Assembly: GCA_040882285.1 (NCBI GenBank) | Contig: JBBEBQ010000014.1 | Span: forward strand, 44,582 to 108,581 | DNA length: 64,000 bases | DNA from: Gemmatimonadaceae bacterium | GTDB lineage: Bacteria; Gemmatimonadota; Gemmatimonadetes; Gemmatimonadales; Gemmatimonadaceae | Reading direction: 5' to 3' | Shown here: positions 49,121 through 58,397 of the stretch, in pieces | Position numbering within the stretch: the stretch's first letter is position 1 | How the letters are laid out: every line of letters starts with the position of its first letter | Made by a program: the position numbers and the translations under genes | The notes under the pieces: model-generated | What the model saw: only the letters and a program-made list of their open reading frames with translations | Told to the model about the DNA's origin: nothing | The model's database searches: none

Positions 49121-50248
49121 CTACCGATGCGCGATCGGGTCAGGGTTGCCGTCCGGATCGGAGCAGGCATACCCGTCGGTCCGCGCGCTGCCGAGGAGAA
49201 GAATTCCCGCGACGTGCGGCGCGGCCATCGACGTGCCGCTCATGGTCGTCGTGCCGCCGCCTTTCTTCGTGGAAAGAATGCTCGCGCCAGGCGCGGCGTA
49301 ATCCACCGGCGGGTTACCCCAGTTCGACCACGACGTGAGACAGTCGTTGCTCGCGATCGCGGAGATCGTGTAGATGTTCGCTCCGTTCACCCGGGCCGGC
49401 GTGAAGTTGTTCGCGTCCGCTCCGTCGTTGCCGGCCGCGAGCGAGAATTTCACGTTGGCCGAAGCGTCGAGCACGGCCTGCTCGAGCGTCGCGTTCGTGC
49501 CGGATCCGCCGAGGCTCATGTTGGCGACTTCGCCCGACTTGCCGTTCTGCCCGACGTGGTTAACCCCATTGACGACGCCTTCCCACGTGCCACTGCCGCT
49601 GTTATCGAGCACGCGCACGGCGCAGACGTACGCGTTGGCGGCTACGCCGACTACGTCGATGCTGTTGTTGATGGCGGCGATAGTGCCGGCGACGTGCGTT
49701 CCGTGCCCGTTACCGTCATCCGCGGAGTTCTTGCCCCTCGCCACGAAGTTGACGTGGCAGTTGCGCGAAGTGTTCAGGTCCGGGTGGTCGAGATCGATGC
49801 CCGTGTCGATGATCCAGGCCGTCTTGCCGGTACCGTCACCGGCGCCTCCGACGCGTGTGATGCCCCATGGCGTCGACTGTCCGCCGCCGCTGCCGGGCCG
49901 CGCGGTTACTCTGATCGGAACGACGAGCGTCACGGGCCCGTCCTTCTCGAAGATCTTCACTCGAGGGTCGTTCTGAACCGCCGCTACGCGGTGGGCCGGT
50001 ATGACCGCCGAGAAGCCGCGGGCCGCGTGCTCGCGGATGAAGCGGACGGCGAAGCCGTTCTGCTGCGCTATCTCCCGCGCCGTCGCGGCGACGTCGCTCA
50101 CGCCGTCATGGAACGTGACCAGGTAAATCGGGGCATTTTCCGACGCAGCGAAGCTCGCGCCGTCAACCGGTGCAATAGCCGTGGGTGCCTTGTCGCAGGA
50201 CACGACGAGCGCCACGCCTGCCAGAGCCAGCAATCCGACTTTCCGCAT
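49121..50248 (-). CDS. Subtilisin-like S8 serine peptidase lipoprotein
   Basis: The 375-residue product starts with a short signal (MRKVGLLALAGVALVVSC, candidate lipid-Cys18). An I9 inhibitor propeptide follows (IYLVTFHDGVSDVAATAREIAQQNGF). The catalytic triad is Asp148 (WIIDTGID), His182 (GHGTHVAG) and Ser in SGTSMAAPHVAG. It is a predicted secreted, surface-anchored protease that self-cleaves its propeptide. The ATG has GGAG five bases upstream. It diverges from the erythromycin esterase gene; the 213-bp gap should hold both promoters. Confidence 0.92.
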   Translation of the reverse strand: MRKVGLLALAGVALVVSCDKAPTAIAPVDGASFAASENAPIYLVTFHDGVSDVAATAREIAQQNGFAVRFIREHAARGFSAVIPAHRVAAVQNDPRVKIFEKDGPVTLVVPIRVTARPGSGGGQSTPWGITRVGGAGDGTGKTAWIIDTGIDLDHPDLNTSRNCHVNFVARGKNSADDGNGHGTHVAGTIAAINNSIDVVGVAANAYVCAVRVLDNSGSGTWEGVVNGVNHVGQNGKSGEVANMSLGGSGTNATLEQAVLDASANVKFSLAAGNDGADANNFTPARVNGANIYTISAIASNDCLTSWSNWGNPPVDYAAPGASILSTKKGGGTTTMSGTSMAAPHVAGILLLGSARTDGYACSDPDGNPDPIAHR

Positions 50249-50461
50249 CCGATCTCCGAAAGTGGGTGGAATGACATCACCGCGCTCCGTGACCAGGAAG
50301 GCCGGAGCGGGGGCAAAACGCGTGTTTGTCCTAGAGATTCTACAACCGCCGTGCTCGGCGCGCAATACCACGGCCCGCCGAAAAACGCCCGGACGGCGGC
50401 CGAGCTCGTCACGTGCCGCCCGGCACCGCTAAAGGCCCGTTTCTCGCAATCCATTTCAACA

Positions 50462-51772
50462 ATGGCAGGAGCCGGGATCGGAACGCCGCTCGAGTCCGCG
50501 AGAACGGACTACGACGCGATAGTCGGAAGCGCACGCGACCGGGATGTCGTGCTCATAGGCGAAGCCTCGCACGGAACCCACGAGTTCTACCGGATGCGCG
50601 GCGAGGTCACGCAGCGGCTCATCGCCGAGCTGGGCTTTGACGCGGTGGTCGTGGAAGCGGACTGGCCCGACGCGTACCGCGTGAACCGGTACGTGCGCGG
50701 AGCAGGCGAGGACGCCGACGCGGAAGAGGCGCTCGGCGATTTCGAGCGCTTTCCGCAGTGGATGTGGCGCAACGCGGACGTGCTCGATTTCGTCGGCTGG
50801 CTGCGGCGGCACAACGACGGCCAAGCTGCGCGAGCGCGCGTGGGCTTCTATGGGATGGATCTGTACAGCCTCCACGGCTCCATCGGCGCCGTCCTGGCGT
50901 TTCTGGACGACGTGGATCCCGAGGCCGCGCGCCGGGCGCGGTACCGGTACGGTTGCTTCGAGCATTTCGGCGAGGACCCGCAGGCGTACGGCTACGCGGC
51001 GTCGTTCGCCCTGGAGCACTCGTGCGAGGAGCAGGCAGTCTCACAGCTCGTGGAGCTGCGACGCTCGGCCGCACGGTACGCGCGGAACGACGGCCAGGGA
51101 CTGGAGGACGAGATCTTCTTCGCCGAGCAGAACGCGCGGCTGGTGTCGAACGCCGAGCGCTATTACCGGTCGATGTTCTCGGGTCGCGCCTCCTCGTGGA
51201 ACCTGCGCGACACGCACATGGCCGACACGATCGACGAGCTGCGCGCGCACCTCCGCCGCCAGGGCGGGTCCGGTAAGCTCGCCGTCTGGGCGCATAACTC
51301 CCACCTGGGCGACTGCCGCGCGACCGAGATGGCGCTCCGCGGCGAGCTGAACGTCGGGCAGCTCATGCGCGAGCGGCACGGAGCGCGCGTGCTTTCGGTG
51401 GGATTCACCACGTATACCGGCACCGTGACCGCGGCATCCGACTGGGACGCGCCAGCCGAGCGCAAGCGAGTGCGCCCCGCCCTACCCGACAGCTACGAGC
51501 TGCTCTTCCACGACTTGGGTGCTGGTGACTTTCTCCTCGACTGTGCCGCGCCGGAAGCGCGCGCGGCGCTCGCCAAGCCGCGCCTCGAACGCGCGATCGG
51601 CGTCGTCTACCGTCCGGAGACCGAGCGCGTGAGCCACTACTTCCAGTGCGCCCTGGCCGACCAGTTCGATTTTGTGCTGCACATAGACGAGACTCGCGCG
51701 GTCGAGCCCCTCGAGCGCGAGGCGGTAACGCACGACGACGAGCCACCCGAGACGTATCCCAGCGGGCTGTAG
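50462..51772 (+). CDS. Erythromycin esterase family protein
   Basis: The 436-residue product has the EreA/B-like fold markers: VVLIGEASHGTHEFYRMRGEVTQRLIAELGFDAVVVEADWPDAYRVNRYV (conserved Glu and His), then DLYSLHGSIGAVLAFLDDVDP and AVWAHNSHLGDCRATEM (second catalytic His). Many members are not resistance enzymes, and this chromosomal copy lies among hydrolases, so macrolide hydrolysis is not implied. A class I heptamer array follows the stop directly. Confidence 0.85.
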   Translation: MAGAGIGTPLESARTDYDAIVGSARDRDVVLIGEASHGTHEFYRMRGEVTQRLIAELGFDAVVVEADWPDAYRVNRYVRGAGEDADAEEALGDFERFPQWMWRNADVLDFVGWLRRHNDGQAARARVGFYGMDLYSLHGSIGAVLAFLDDVDPEAARRARYRYGCFEHFGEDPQAYGYAASFALEHSCEEQAVSQLVELRRSAARYARNDGQGLEDEIFFAEQNARLVSNAERYYRSMFSGRASSWNLRDTHMADTIDELRAHLRRQGGSGKLAVWAHNSHLGDCRATEMALRGELNVGQLMRERHGARVLSVGFTTYTGTVTAASDWDAPAERKRVRPALPDSYELLFHDLGAGDFLLDCAAPEARAALAKPRLERAIGVVYRPETERVSHYFQCALADQFDFVLHIDETRAVEPLEREAVTHDDEPPETYPSGL

Positions 51773-51773
51773 C

Positions 51774-51808
51774 CGTTACTAGTCACTAGTCACGAGTCAC
51801 CAGTCACT
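51774..51808. repeat. Heptamer array 8 (class I, five units)
   Basis: Units CGTTACT, AGTCACT, AGTCACG, AGTCACC, AGTCACT in the convergent gap between the esterase gene (ends 51772) and the M14 peptidase gene (ends 51816). It starts right after the stop codon. Confidence 0.88.
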
Positions 51809-51815
51809 TCAGTCG

Positions 51816-54668
51816 TCAGTATCCCGGGCCTAGCACAATCGCATTCATCACCAGCTTGTCCAGCGAGCGCCACCAGCCGCGGAACCACGGCTCCCCCGCA
51901 AACGCCACGAGATGGCCCCCGCCGATAGGCTCCTCGATCACGTATGCCGTGTTGCGCAGGAGACGCTCTGTATTCGCGGGCCAGGTGAACCCCGCGCGGT
52001 GCAGCCGGCCCTGCGCGGGAAACACCGCGACGTTCGCGCCGCGGCGCGACAGCTTGAGAAACGTCGAGCCCTGCATCATCACGGTCAGGCGCGGCTGCTC
52101 GTAGCCCTGGGTGAGCCAGTGCGTTCTGTCCAGCACGACGTCGAAGTGGCTCCCCGGCAATCCCACCGGCCTCGCGTTGGACGCCAGCGGACTGGTCACC
52201 GCCAGTAGGTCCTCGTCTTCGCGGCCTTCCTCCTCGTCATCCTCGTCGGTCGTGTCGGCCGCCGCTCCGGGAATGCCGGTCGTATCCCGCTTCGTGCTGT
52301 CCGCGTCGGCACCAACCGCGCGCGCGCTGGTCAGGTCCACGCTGGAGCTCGCCGCCCACGCCGTGCTTCCACCCATGGTCACGAGCGTTCCCCCATTGCG
52401 CAGCCACGCCTTCAACCGCTCCACGCCGCCGCTGCCGACGAGCCGGCCGAGCGCGCCGGACGAGCCGCTCGGAATGATGATGACGTTGAATTGCGACAGG
52501 TCTCCCCCGCTCAGCCAGCGCGCCGCCACCGGAGTGAACCTGACGCCGTACCGGTGCTCCAGCGTCCACCACACGGCGCCGTACGCCGTCTGGGAGATTC
52601 CCTCGTCGCCCACGAGCGCGACACGCGGCGCAGGAAGATCCTGCACGGGCTCGGACCCTATGCCGAACTGTCCGCTCTCCGCGAACGCGGTCCCGACGCC
52701 CATGACCTCGACGTTGTACTCGGCCGCCAGGCGGGCGATGCGCGAGTGCAGCGAGCTGTCGTTCCGCGCGACCCGGACCACGTACGTGCCGCGCGGCCAC
52801 CGCCGCCCGCCGGCATCGATCGGCGGACTGGACACGCCGACGCGATATCCGTCCGCCAGGAGCTGATACGCGAGGCGTACCGCGCCGCTGCGCTCCGGCG
52901 AGAAGACGTACGCCGCCGTCGCCCGCTGCTGGCCGCTGATCCCGCCGGGAATCGAAACCGGAAGACGCTGCACCGGCGGATTGTCCGGTGTGTGCGGCGT
53001 CGACGGCGGAGTGGGCTCGGCGGGCAGCGTCAGCAGCTCGCCGCTCACCGGCTGCGCGTCCTCCGTCCAGTACGCCTCCACTCCGAACGCCACCGGCAGC
53101 GACCACGCGGTCACGTCGTAGAACTCGTAGCTCTCGCCGGGGACGTTCTCCCCGCGGCGCAGGTTGCGGCCCAGCTTCTCGATCTGTGCCCGAGCAAAGC
53201 CGCTGTCGAGAGCCGGCGCCGGCTCGAGCACAGCTTTCGCCGCGCGTCCCTGCGGCTGCGCCAGGTCGATCACGTAAGAGCCGGACTCGAACCGCCGCGC
53301 CCCGCGCGAGTCGTCGCGGTACGCGTGCGCGCGCGCCGACGAGAACGGCTGGCTCGCGAGCCGCACCTCGATACCCGACCGCAGCAGCGTCGCCGCCAGC
53401 TCCGCGGCGCGGGCGGGGTCGCTGCCCGGGAGCAGCACCACGCGCTTCATGCTGCCCGTGCGCCCCGCATTGACCGCGCTCCGGCGGAACGCATGCCAGT
53501 CGGCGACGCGCTCGGCGCGGCGCGCACCCGTCGTCTCGATCGTCGCCATCGACGTGACGAAGTGCTTGGCGATCCCGTCGCGGAACGAGCACAGCGAGCC
53601 GTCGTCGCGCCGCCAGAGGATCCCCTTCCAGCCGCCGCAGTCGGTCTCGTACGTCATGCCGATGGCGCCGGTGAGCGACGGCCAGCTGTCCCAGTAGAAC
53701 GGACCGTAAAAGTCGAACACGTCGCGCGAGTAGTACATCCAGCCGTACCGGTCGAACGCGGCCGCGTTGCCGCGCCCGTAGATCTCCATCCACTTCTTGA
53801 AATCGGCGCCGAGGTTCGGGTTCAGCGGCTCGGCCGTCGGCGGGAAGAAATAATTCGTCGTCTGGCCGTGCTGGTCGATCGCGACCATCGGGTGCCAGCG
53901 GTTCATGGCGCGCACGAGGTTCTGCACCTCGATCTGCGTCGTCGTCATCAGGTCGCGGTTCATGTCGAAGCGGTAATGATTGAACCGCCCCTGAATGCTC
54001 CAGGGCTCGGAGTGCTCGAGCGCGAACGACTCGGGCGCGCCCACGTGAATCGAGTTGTACCACACGGAGAATCGCTCGTGGCCGTCCGGATTGGTGCTCG
54101 GATTCAGGATGACGAGCGTGTTGCGCAGCGCGCTGAGCGTAGCGGGCTCGTCGCTTGCCGCCAGCTGATACAGCGTCTGCATCGCGTTCTCGAAGCCCGG
54201 CGCCTCGTTGCCGTGCACGCTCTCGTTGATCCACACCACCGCGGGGGTGCGCTCGATGAGCGCCGCCGCGTCCGCCTGCGACAGTCCGCGCGGATCGGCC
54301 AGCCGGTCGAGATCCGCCCGGATGGACTCGAGCCGGGAGATGTTCTCCGGCGACGAGACGATGAACAGCCGCATCGTGCGGCGCTCGTTGGTCAGGCCGA
54401 TCGTCTCGATGGCGACGCGATCCCGCGCCGCGTCGGCTATCGCGAGCAGCACGCGCTCCTGCTGCGCGAACTGCGTGTTCAGCTCGCCGACGTTGTAGCC
54501 GAGCAGGCTCTCCGGCCTCGGCACGGCTGCCCGGTACGGGCCGCGGCTGTAGAAGGAGAAGTTCCGGTCGTCGCGGCCGATGCTGTCGCGAAGCACAGGG
54601 ATCTGCGACTCGGCGACGCCGACGGGAGCGCAGAGCAGGAGGAGCGTGGCGATGCGGATCGCTTTCAT
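51816..54668 (-). CDS. Secreted M14 zinc carboxypeptidase family protein
   Basis: The 950-residue product has a signal peptide (MKAIRIATLLLLCAPVGVAES). The M14 domain covers about residues 50-400: the zinc site HGNEAPGFE (HxxE), NPSTNPDGHERF (substrate-binding region), FDMNRDL, and a late QHGQTTNYFFPP. The C-terminal half includes a flavodoxin/GATase-like segment (INVIIIPSGSSGALGRLVGSGGVERLKAWLRNGGTLV) and an Asp/Glu-rich insert (about 805-820). It is probably periplasmic or extracellular. It follows the S9 peptidase gene by 43 bp, suggesting joint peptide use. Confidence 0.85.
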   Translation of the reverse strand: MKAIRIATLLLLCAPVGVAESQIPVLRDSIGRDDRNFSFYSRGPYRAAVPRPESLLGYNVGELNTQFAQQERVLLAIADAARDRVAIETIGLTNERRTMRLFIVSSPENISRLESIRADLDRLADPRGLSQADAAALIERTPAVVWINESVHGNEAPGFENAMQTLYQLAASDEPATLSALRNTLVILNPSTNPDGHERFSVWYNSIHVGAPESFALEHSEPWSIQGRFNHYRFDMNRDLMTTTQIEVQNLVRAMNRWHPMVAIDQHGQTTNYFFPPTAEPLNPNLGADFKKWMEIYGRGNAAAFDRYGWMYYSRDVFDFYGPFYWDSWPSLTGAIGMTYETDCGGWKGILWRRDDGSLCSFRDGIAKHFVTSMATIETTGARRAERVADWHAFRRSAVNAGRTGSMKRVVLLPGSDPARAAELAATLLRSGIEVRLASQPFSSARAHAYRDDSRGARRFESGSYVIDLAQPQGRAAKAVLEPAPALDSGFARAQIEKLGRNLRRGENVPGESYEFYDVTAWSLPVAFGVEAYWTEDAQPVSGELLTLPAEPTPPSTPHTPDNPPVQRLPVSIPGGISGQQRATAAYVFSPERSGAVRLAYQLLADGYRVGVSSPPIDAGGRRWPRGTYVVRVARNDSSLHSRIARLAAEYNVEVMGVGTAFAESGQFGIGSEPVQDLPAPRVALVGDEGISQTAYGAVWWTLEHRYGVRFTPVAARWLSGGDLSQFNVIIIPSGSSGALGRLVGSGGVERLKAWLRNGGTLVTMGGSTAWAASSSVDLTSARAVGADADSTKRDTTGIPGAAADTTDEDDEEEGREDEDLLAVTSPLASNARPVGLPGSHFDVVLDRTHWLTQGYEQPRLTVMMQGSTFLKLSRRGANVAVFPAQGRLHRAGFTWPANTERLLRNTAYVIEEPIGGGHLVAFAGEPWFRGWWRSLDKLVMNAIVLGPGY

Positions 54669-54711
54669 TTGAGTCGTTGGAGGTTGTGTTACGAGAGCGG
54701 AGCTGCGCGCG

Positions 54712-57162
54712 CTAATCGTTGCCGGTCCCGGCCGCAGCAGCCCGGGGCGCGTTCTTCACGTACGTGTCCAGCCAGTTGACCATCTCCCAGAGGGTATGGC
54801 CGACGCTCTCGCGCGCGGCGTAGCCGTGGGATTCCGCCGGCAACACGACGTAACGTACCGTGCCTTTGTTCCCCATGAGCGCGGCATACATGCGCTCGCT
54901 CTGGATCGGAAAGGTGCCGGAGTTGTTGTCCGCCTCGCCGTGGATCAGGAGAATCGGCTCGTTGATCTTTTCGGCGTGGTAGAACGGCGACATCGCGCCG
55001 TACGTGTCGCGCGCCTGCCAGAAGGTGCGCTCCTCGGCCTGGAAGCCGAACGGCGTCAGCGTGCGGTTGTACGCGCCGCTGCGGGCGATGCCCGCGCGAA
55101 ACAGATCCGAGTGCGCCAGCAGATTCGCCGTCATGAACGCGCCGTACGAGTGCCCGCCCACGGCGATGCGGTTCCGGTCGGCGACGCCCAGCCGTACCAC
55201 CTCATCCACCGCGGCTTTCGCGCTGGACACCAGCTGCTCGACGTACGTGTCGTTCGGCTCCCGGTCGCCTTCGCCGATGATCGGCATCGTTGGCCCGTCG
55301 AGAATTCCGTATCCCTGCGTCAGGAGAAAAAGGTGCGACGTGCCCGCCGGGCGGCTGAAACGGTACGGCGATCCGACCACCTGTGCGGCGGCCGTCGCGC
55401 TGCGGAATTCCTGGGGATACGCCCAGAACAGAAACGGCAGCGGACCCTGGGCCGGCGTGTACCCCGGCGGGAGGTATAGTTTGGCCGAGAGCTGCACGCC
55501 GTCGTCGCGCTTGTAGGTGATGAGCCGCGGCTCGACCGCGGCGAACTGTGGCGCGGGGTCGGCGAAGCGCGTTAGCTGCGTAAGGCGATTTGCGCGGATG
55601 TCCCGCAGGAAGTAGTTGGGCGGATCCTTCAGACTCTCGCGCTGCGTTACGACGCGCGCTGCCGCGTCGTCGAGCACGGCGACGATCTGCTCGTAGTACG
55701 GCGCTTCCGATCGCCACAGCCGCTCCGTCCTGCCCGTGCTCAGCTCGATCCGGTCGAGAAACGGCCGGTCGCCCTCGGGGGACGCACCGGACCCCTGCAG
55801 ATACGCGAATCGGCCGTCGGCGCTGGTGAGCACCACTCGCTCGCCGAACGGACCGACGGCGGTCACGAACGAACCGGGATTGGCGTAGCGGTCTTCCGAT
55901 GAGCGATCGAAGAGCAGCCGCGGGGGCGCCGCGGGATTGCCCGGATTAATCGCCCAGGTGCGCGTGCGGCGTGTCTTCGACCAGCTCTCGCTCACGAGGG
56001 CGAGGTCCTCCCGCATCCACTGCACGCCTCTCGATCGGAGCTCGACATCCATGAGGACCGAGGGCTCCCCCCTAAAGGGGCTCGAGAGCATATACATCCT
56101 GTCGCGCTTCTCGGCGGGCTTCGACGGATCGCCCTCATCCAGCGCTTCGACCCACCAGAGCGTCGCGGGCGCATCCGCGCGCCAGCCGCCGACGCGCATT
56201 CCCCGCGGCACCGCGTCGAACGACGTGCCGACGTCGTCGCGGAGCGGTCGCTGCGCGAGGGTCTTCACGACCGCGCCCGACAGGGCCCACAGCGAGATCG
56301 TGGATGGAAAACTCCCGACAGTCACGATGTACGAGTACGGCCGCTGGATCGCGTTCACCACCAGGTATTTTCCGTCAGGCGAAGGATCAACCGTCGTGTA
56401 GATCCCGGGCGCGCCGATCGGGTTCATGCTCCCGTCGGCCGATACGATCGCGATCTGGCTGGTCGCCAGGTACGCGAAGCGCGCCTCGTCGGCCGCGTTC
56501 TGCAGCAGATCCTGGTAGGTGCGGTTGGCCGCGGCGCGGCCCATCGACTGCTGGATGACGGGTCCCCTGGGGACGGAGAATTCCGCCGGAGCGGCGCCTC
56601 TGTTCTCCGGCACGAAGCGACACACGAGCCTGGATGAATCGATCCAGGCGCAAGGCGCGCCCAGGGCCGCGTTCAGCTTCGCGGAGCTGAGCCGGCGCGC
56701 CGTCGCCGATCCGACGTCGGCGAGCCAGAGCGCGAGGCCGCTGTCCCCTGCAATGGTGAACGCGAGGCGTCCGCCGTCCGGCGCCCAGCTGACGTTGCCG
56801 ACGCTCGCGCCCGGCGGGAGGGCGATCCGCCGCTCCGGCTCCGCGCCGCGCGCGCCGATCCGCAGGAGCCGAAGCCCCTTGTACCTGGTCGCGCGCGACG
56901 CGGCGTTGGTTCTCGGGTTGATCCTCAGTCCGGCGAGTCGAGCCTCCGGCGCGGCGAGCTCCGCGATCGAAGGCATCTCGTCGCGCTCCTGCAGCAGGAG
57001 CGTCGCCCGATCGGGGCTCACGCTGACGATCGGCGTTCGCTCCGCATCGAGAATCTGCCCGATCGGGGCCGGAGGCTGGCGGTAGCCTTCCTGCGCGGCC
57101 GCGGTCACCGCAAGAGTGAGGCAGAGCAGCGCCGGGCTAGTGCGGATCAACGAGCGAAGCAT
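54712..57162 (-). CDS. S9 family prolyl oligopeptidase-like peptidase
   Basis: The 816-residue product has a signal peptide (LIRTSPALLCLTLAVTAAAQ), a beta-propeller N-terminal part (for example GNVSWAPDGGRLAFTI) and a C-terminal alpha/beta-hydrolase. The catalytic triad is Ser in VGGHSYGAFMTANLLAH, Asp in LIHGEADNNSG and His in AESHGYAA. It resembles the glutamyl-endopeptidase branch of S9. It is predicted to be secreted and to degrade peptides together with the adjacent M14 enzyme. Confidence 0.9.
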   Translation of the reverse strand: MLRSLIRTSPALLCLTLAVTAAAQEGYRQPPAPIGQILDAERTPIVSVSPDRATLLLQERDEMPSIAELAAPEARLAGLRINPRTNAASRATRYKGLRLLRIGARGAEPERRIALPPGASVGNVSWAPDGGRLAFTIAGDSGLALWLADVGSATARRLSSAKLNAALGAPCAWIDSSRLVCRFVPENRGAAPAEFSVPRGPVIQQSMGRAAANRTYQDLLQNAADEARFAYLATSQIAIVSADGSMNPIGAPGIYTTVDPSPDGKYLVVNAIQRPYSYIVTVGSFPSTISLWALSGAVVKTLAQRPLRDDVGTSFDAVPRGMRVGGWRADAPATLWWVEALDEGDPSKPAEKRDRMYMLSSPFRGEPSVLMDVELRSRGVQWMREDLALVSESWSKTRRTRTWAINPGNPAAPPRLLFDRSSEDRYANPGSFVTAVGPFGERVVLTSADGRFAYLQGSGASPEGDRPFLDRIELSTGRTERLWRSEAPYYEQIVAVLDDAAARVVTQRESLKDPPNYFLRDIRANRLTQLTRFADPAPQFAAVEPRLITYKRDDGVQLSAKLYLPPGYTPAQGPLPFLFWAYPQEFRSATAAAQVVGSPYRFSRPAGTSHLFLLTQGYGILDGPTMPIIGEGDREPNDTYVEQLVSSAKAAVDEVVRLGVADRNRIAVGGHSYGAFMTANLLAHSDLFRAGIARSGAYNRTLTPFGFQAEERTFWQARDTYGAMSPFYHAEKINEPILLIHGEADNNSGTFPIQSERMYAALMGNKGTVRYVVLPAESHGYAARESVGHTLWEMVNWLDTYVKNAPRAAAAGTGND

Positions 57163-57229
57163 GGTGTCTCCAACCGTCTGAGTGGGATTCGCAAGATACG
57201 GGACGGCACAGCCGACGCGGAAGGCGGCG

Positions 57230-57697
57230 TTACCGCTTGCGACGCTTCCGCGGCTTGCGCTTCATGATGGTACCGCGGCACCTGGCGCTGCCGCATTCGC
57301 ACTTGTACAGCGCGATGTCGCGCTTGTCGTCGCTCCACTCGTACTTGTAATCGTAGGCCAGCTCCACGCCCGGCTGGATGTTCTTCTTCGCGTAGATGAA
57401 GATCTTCTTGCCGACGGTCACCGCCTCGCAGTTCGGATCACACGAGTGGTTGATGTAGCGCGCGTCATTCCCCCGGCGGTTCCCGTCAATGACGGTGTTC
57501 TTGTCCAGGCTGAACAGGAAGGTGTGGTGCCGCCTCATCCGCGCGTCGTCGTAGCGGCGGTCGCCTTCGTCCGGGGTGATGCGCTCGCCGGCGTACTCGA
57601 TGATACGCTGGCCCGGGCGGATCCGCCGCGCCGCGTAGACTCCCCTTCCCTGAATCGCGGATCTGCGGATCTCGTACAGCGGACGCTTCCGTGGCAT
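57230..57697 (-). CDS. SET-domain protein (protein-lysine methyltransferase-like)
   Basis: The 155-residue product shows a SET domain: RRSAIQGRGVYAARRIRPGQRIIEYAGERI, YINHSCDPNCEAVTVGKKIFIYA (active-site NHSC) and YDYKYEW. A post-SET zinc motif follows (YKCECGSARCRGTI). The C-terminal tail is highly basic (KRKPRKRRKR). Bacterial SET proteins can methylate ribosomal or nucleoid proteins; the substrate here is unknown. The ATG at 57697 starts the conserved region. Confidence 0.9.
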   Translation of the reverse strand: MPRKRPLYEIRRSAIQGRGVYAARRIRPGQRIIEYAGERITPDEGDRRYDDARMRRHHTFLFSLDKNTVIDGNRRGNDARYINHSCDPNCEAVTVGKKIFIYAKKNIQPGVELAYDYKYEWSDDKRDIALYKCECGSARCRGTIMKRKPRKRRKR

Positions 57698-57775
57698 TAC
57701 GTGGGTGGGAATGTGGGCCGCCGCGGGCGGCACCGGGCAGTGAGCCGTCGCGGGCGTTGCGGAGTATAACCAGGG

Positions 57776-58255
57776 ATGCAGCACGCATCTCGGTTTACCG
57801 CCAATGGAAAGCAACGTGGGCTCGCGGCTCTGCGTGCGCGTCGCGCGCTCGTCGCCGCGCTGACCGGTCTCGCGGCGATCGGGTGCACCGAGATCGCCGG
57901 CCCCCGATCTGTCGCGTCGGTGGACGTCCGAGTTCAGACGGTGGTGCAAGCCGAGTTGAGCTTGCTGACCGATTTCACCGTGGATGCCGAGATAACGAAC
58001 ACGGGCTCGGCGACGGTCCTGTACGATCGCTGGTGCAACTGGCGCATCGAGCAGCTGGTCAACGGATCGTGGGCGCCGGCGTACACCCCGGTGTGCGCGC
58101 CCGAAGGCCGGGAGATATACCAGCTGTGGATCGGCGAGCGCGCGGTCCACCGCTACCCCGCGCACCGCAGCTGGCGAGTGGGCAACGGAGCTCAGGTCGT
58201 GGGGACGTACCGGCTAAGGCTGAGCGTGTCTCCGGCGCGCCGGGCACGGCGCTGA
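57776..58255 (+). CDS. Hypothetical exported or lipoprotein-like protein, likely C-terminal frameshift
   Basis: The 159-residue product has an N-terminal hydrophobic segment with a possible lipobox (GLAAIGC, Cys37) and a beta-sandwich-like domain (AEITNTGSATVLYDRWCNWRIEQLVNGSWAP; GTYRLRLSVS). The frame then runs into SPARRARR and stops. In another frame the sequence continues smoothly (APGTALTDLDATVVVSNSFTVR) to a stop at 58305, which looks like the natural end of the domain. A frameshift near 58230 is therefore likely. The domain type recurs in secreted proteins; function unknown. Confidence 0.6.
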   Translation: MQHASRFTANGKQRGLAALRARRALVAALTGLAAIGCTEIAGPRSVASVDVRVQTVVQAELSLLTDFTVDAEITNTGSATVLYDRWCNWRIEQLVNGSWAPAYTPVCAPEGREIYQLWIGERAVHRYPAHRSWRVGNGAQVVGTYRLRLSVSPARRARR

Positions 58256-58397
58256 CCGACCTCGATGCGACGGTTGTCGTGTCGAACAGCTTCACGGTGC
58301 GATGACCACGCGAACGGCGTAGCGGCCGCCCCGGGACGAACTTATGTTGGTTCGATGACGATCCAAGCGCGCGGGCTGAGCCCCGCCGGCCGGATGA

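Noticed and set aside
48647..50461. Long plus-strand frame reaching the esterase gene
   Set aside because: It is antisense to era and the S8 peptidase, which have clear catalytic motifs; real similarity begins at the ATG at 50462.
50462..51772. Acquired macrolide resistance gene
   Set aside because: The protein is of the erythromycin esterase family, but codon use and setting match the chromosome and no mobile element is nearby.
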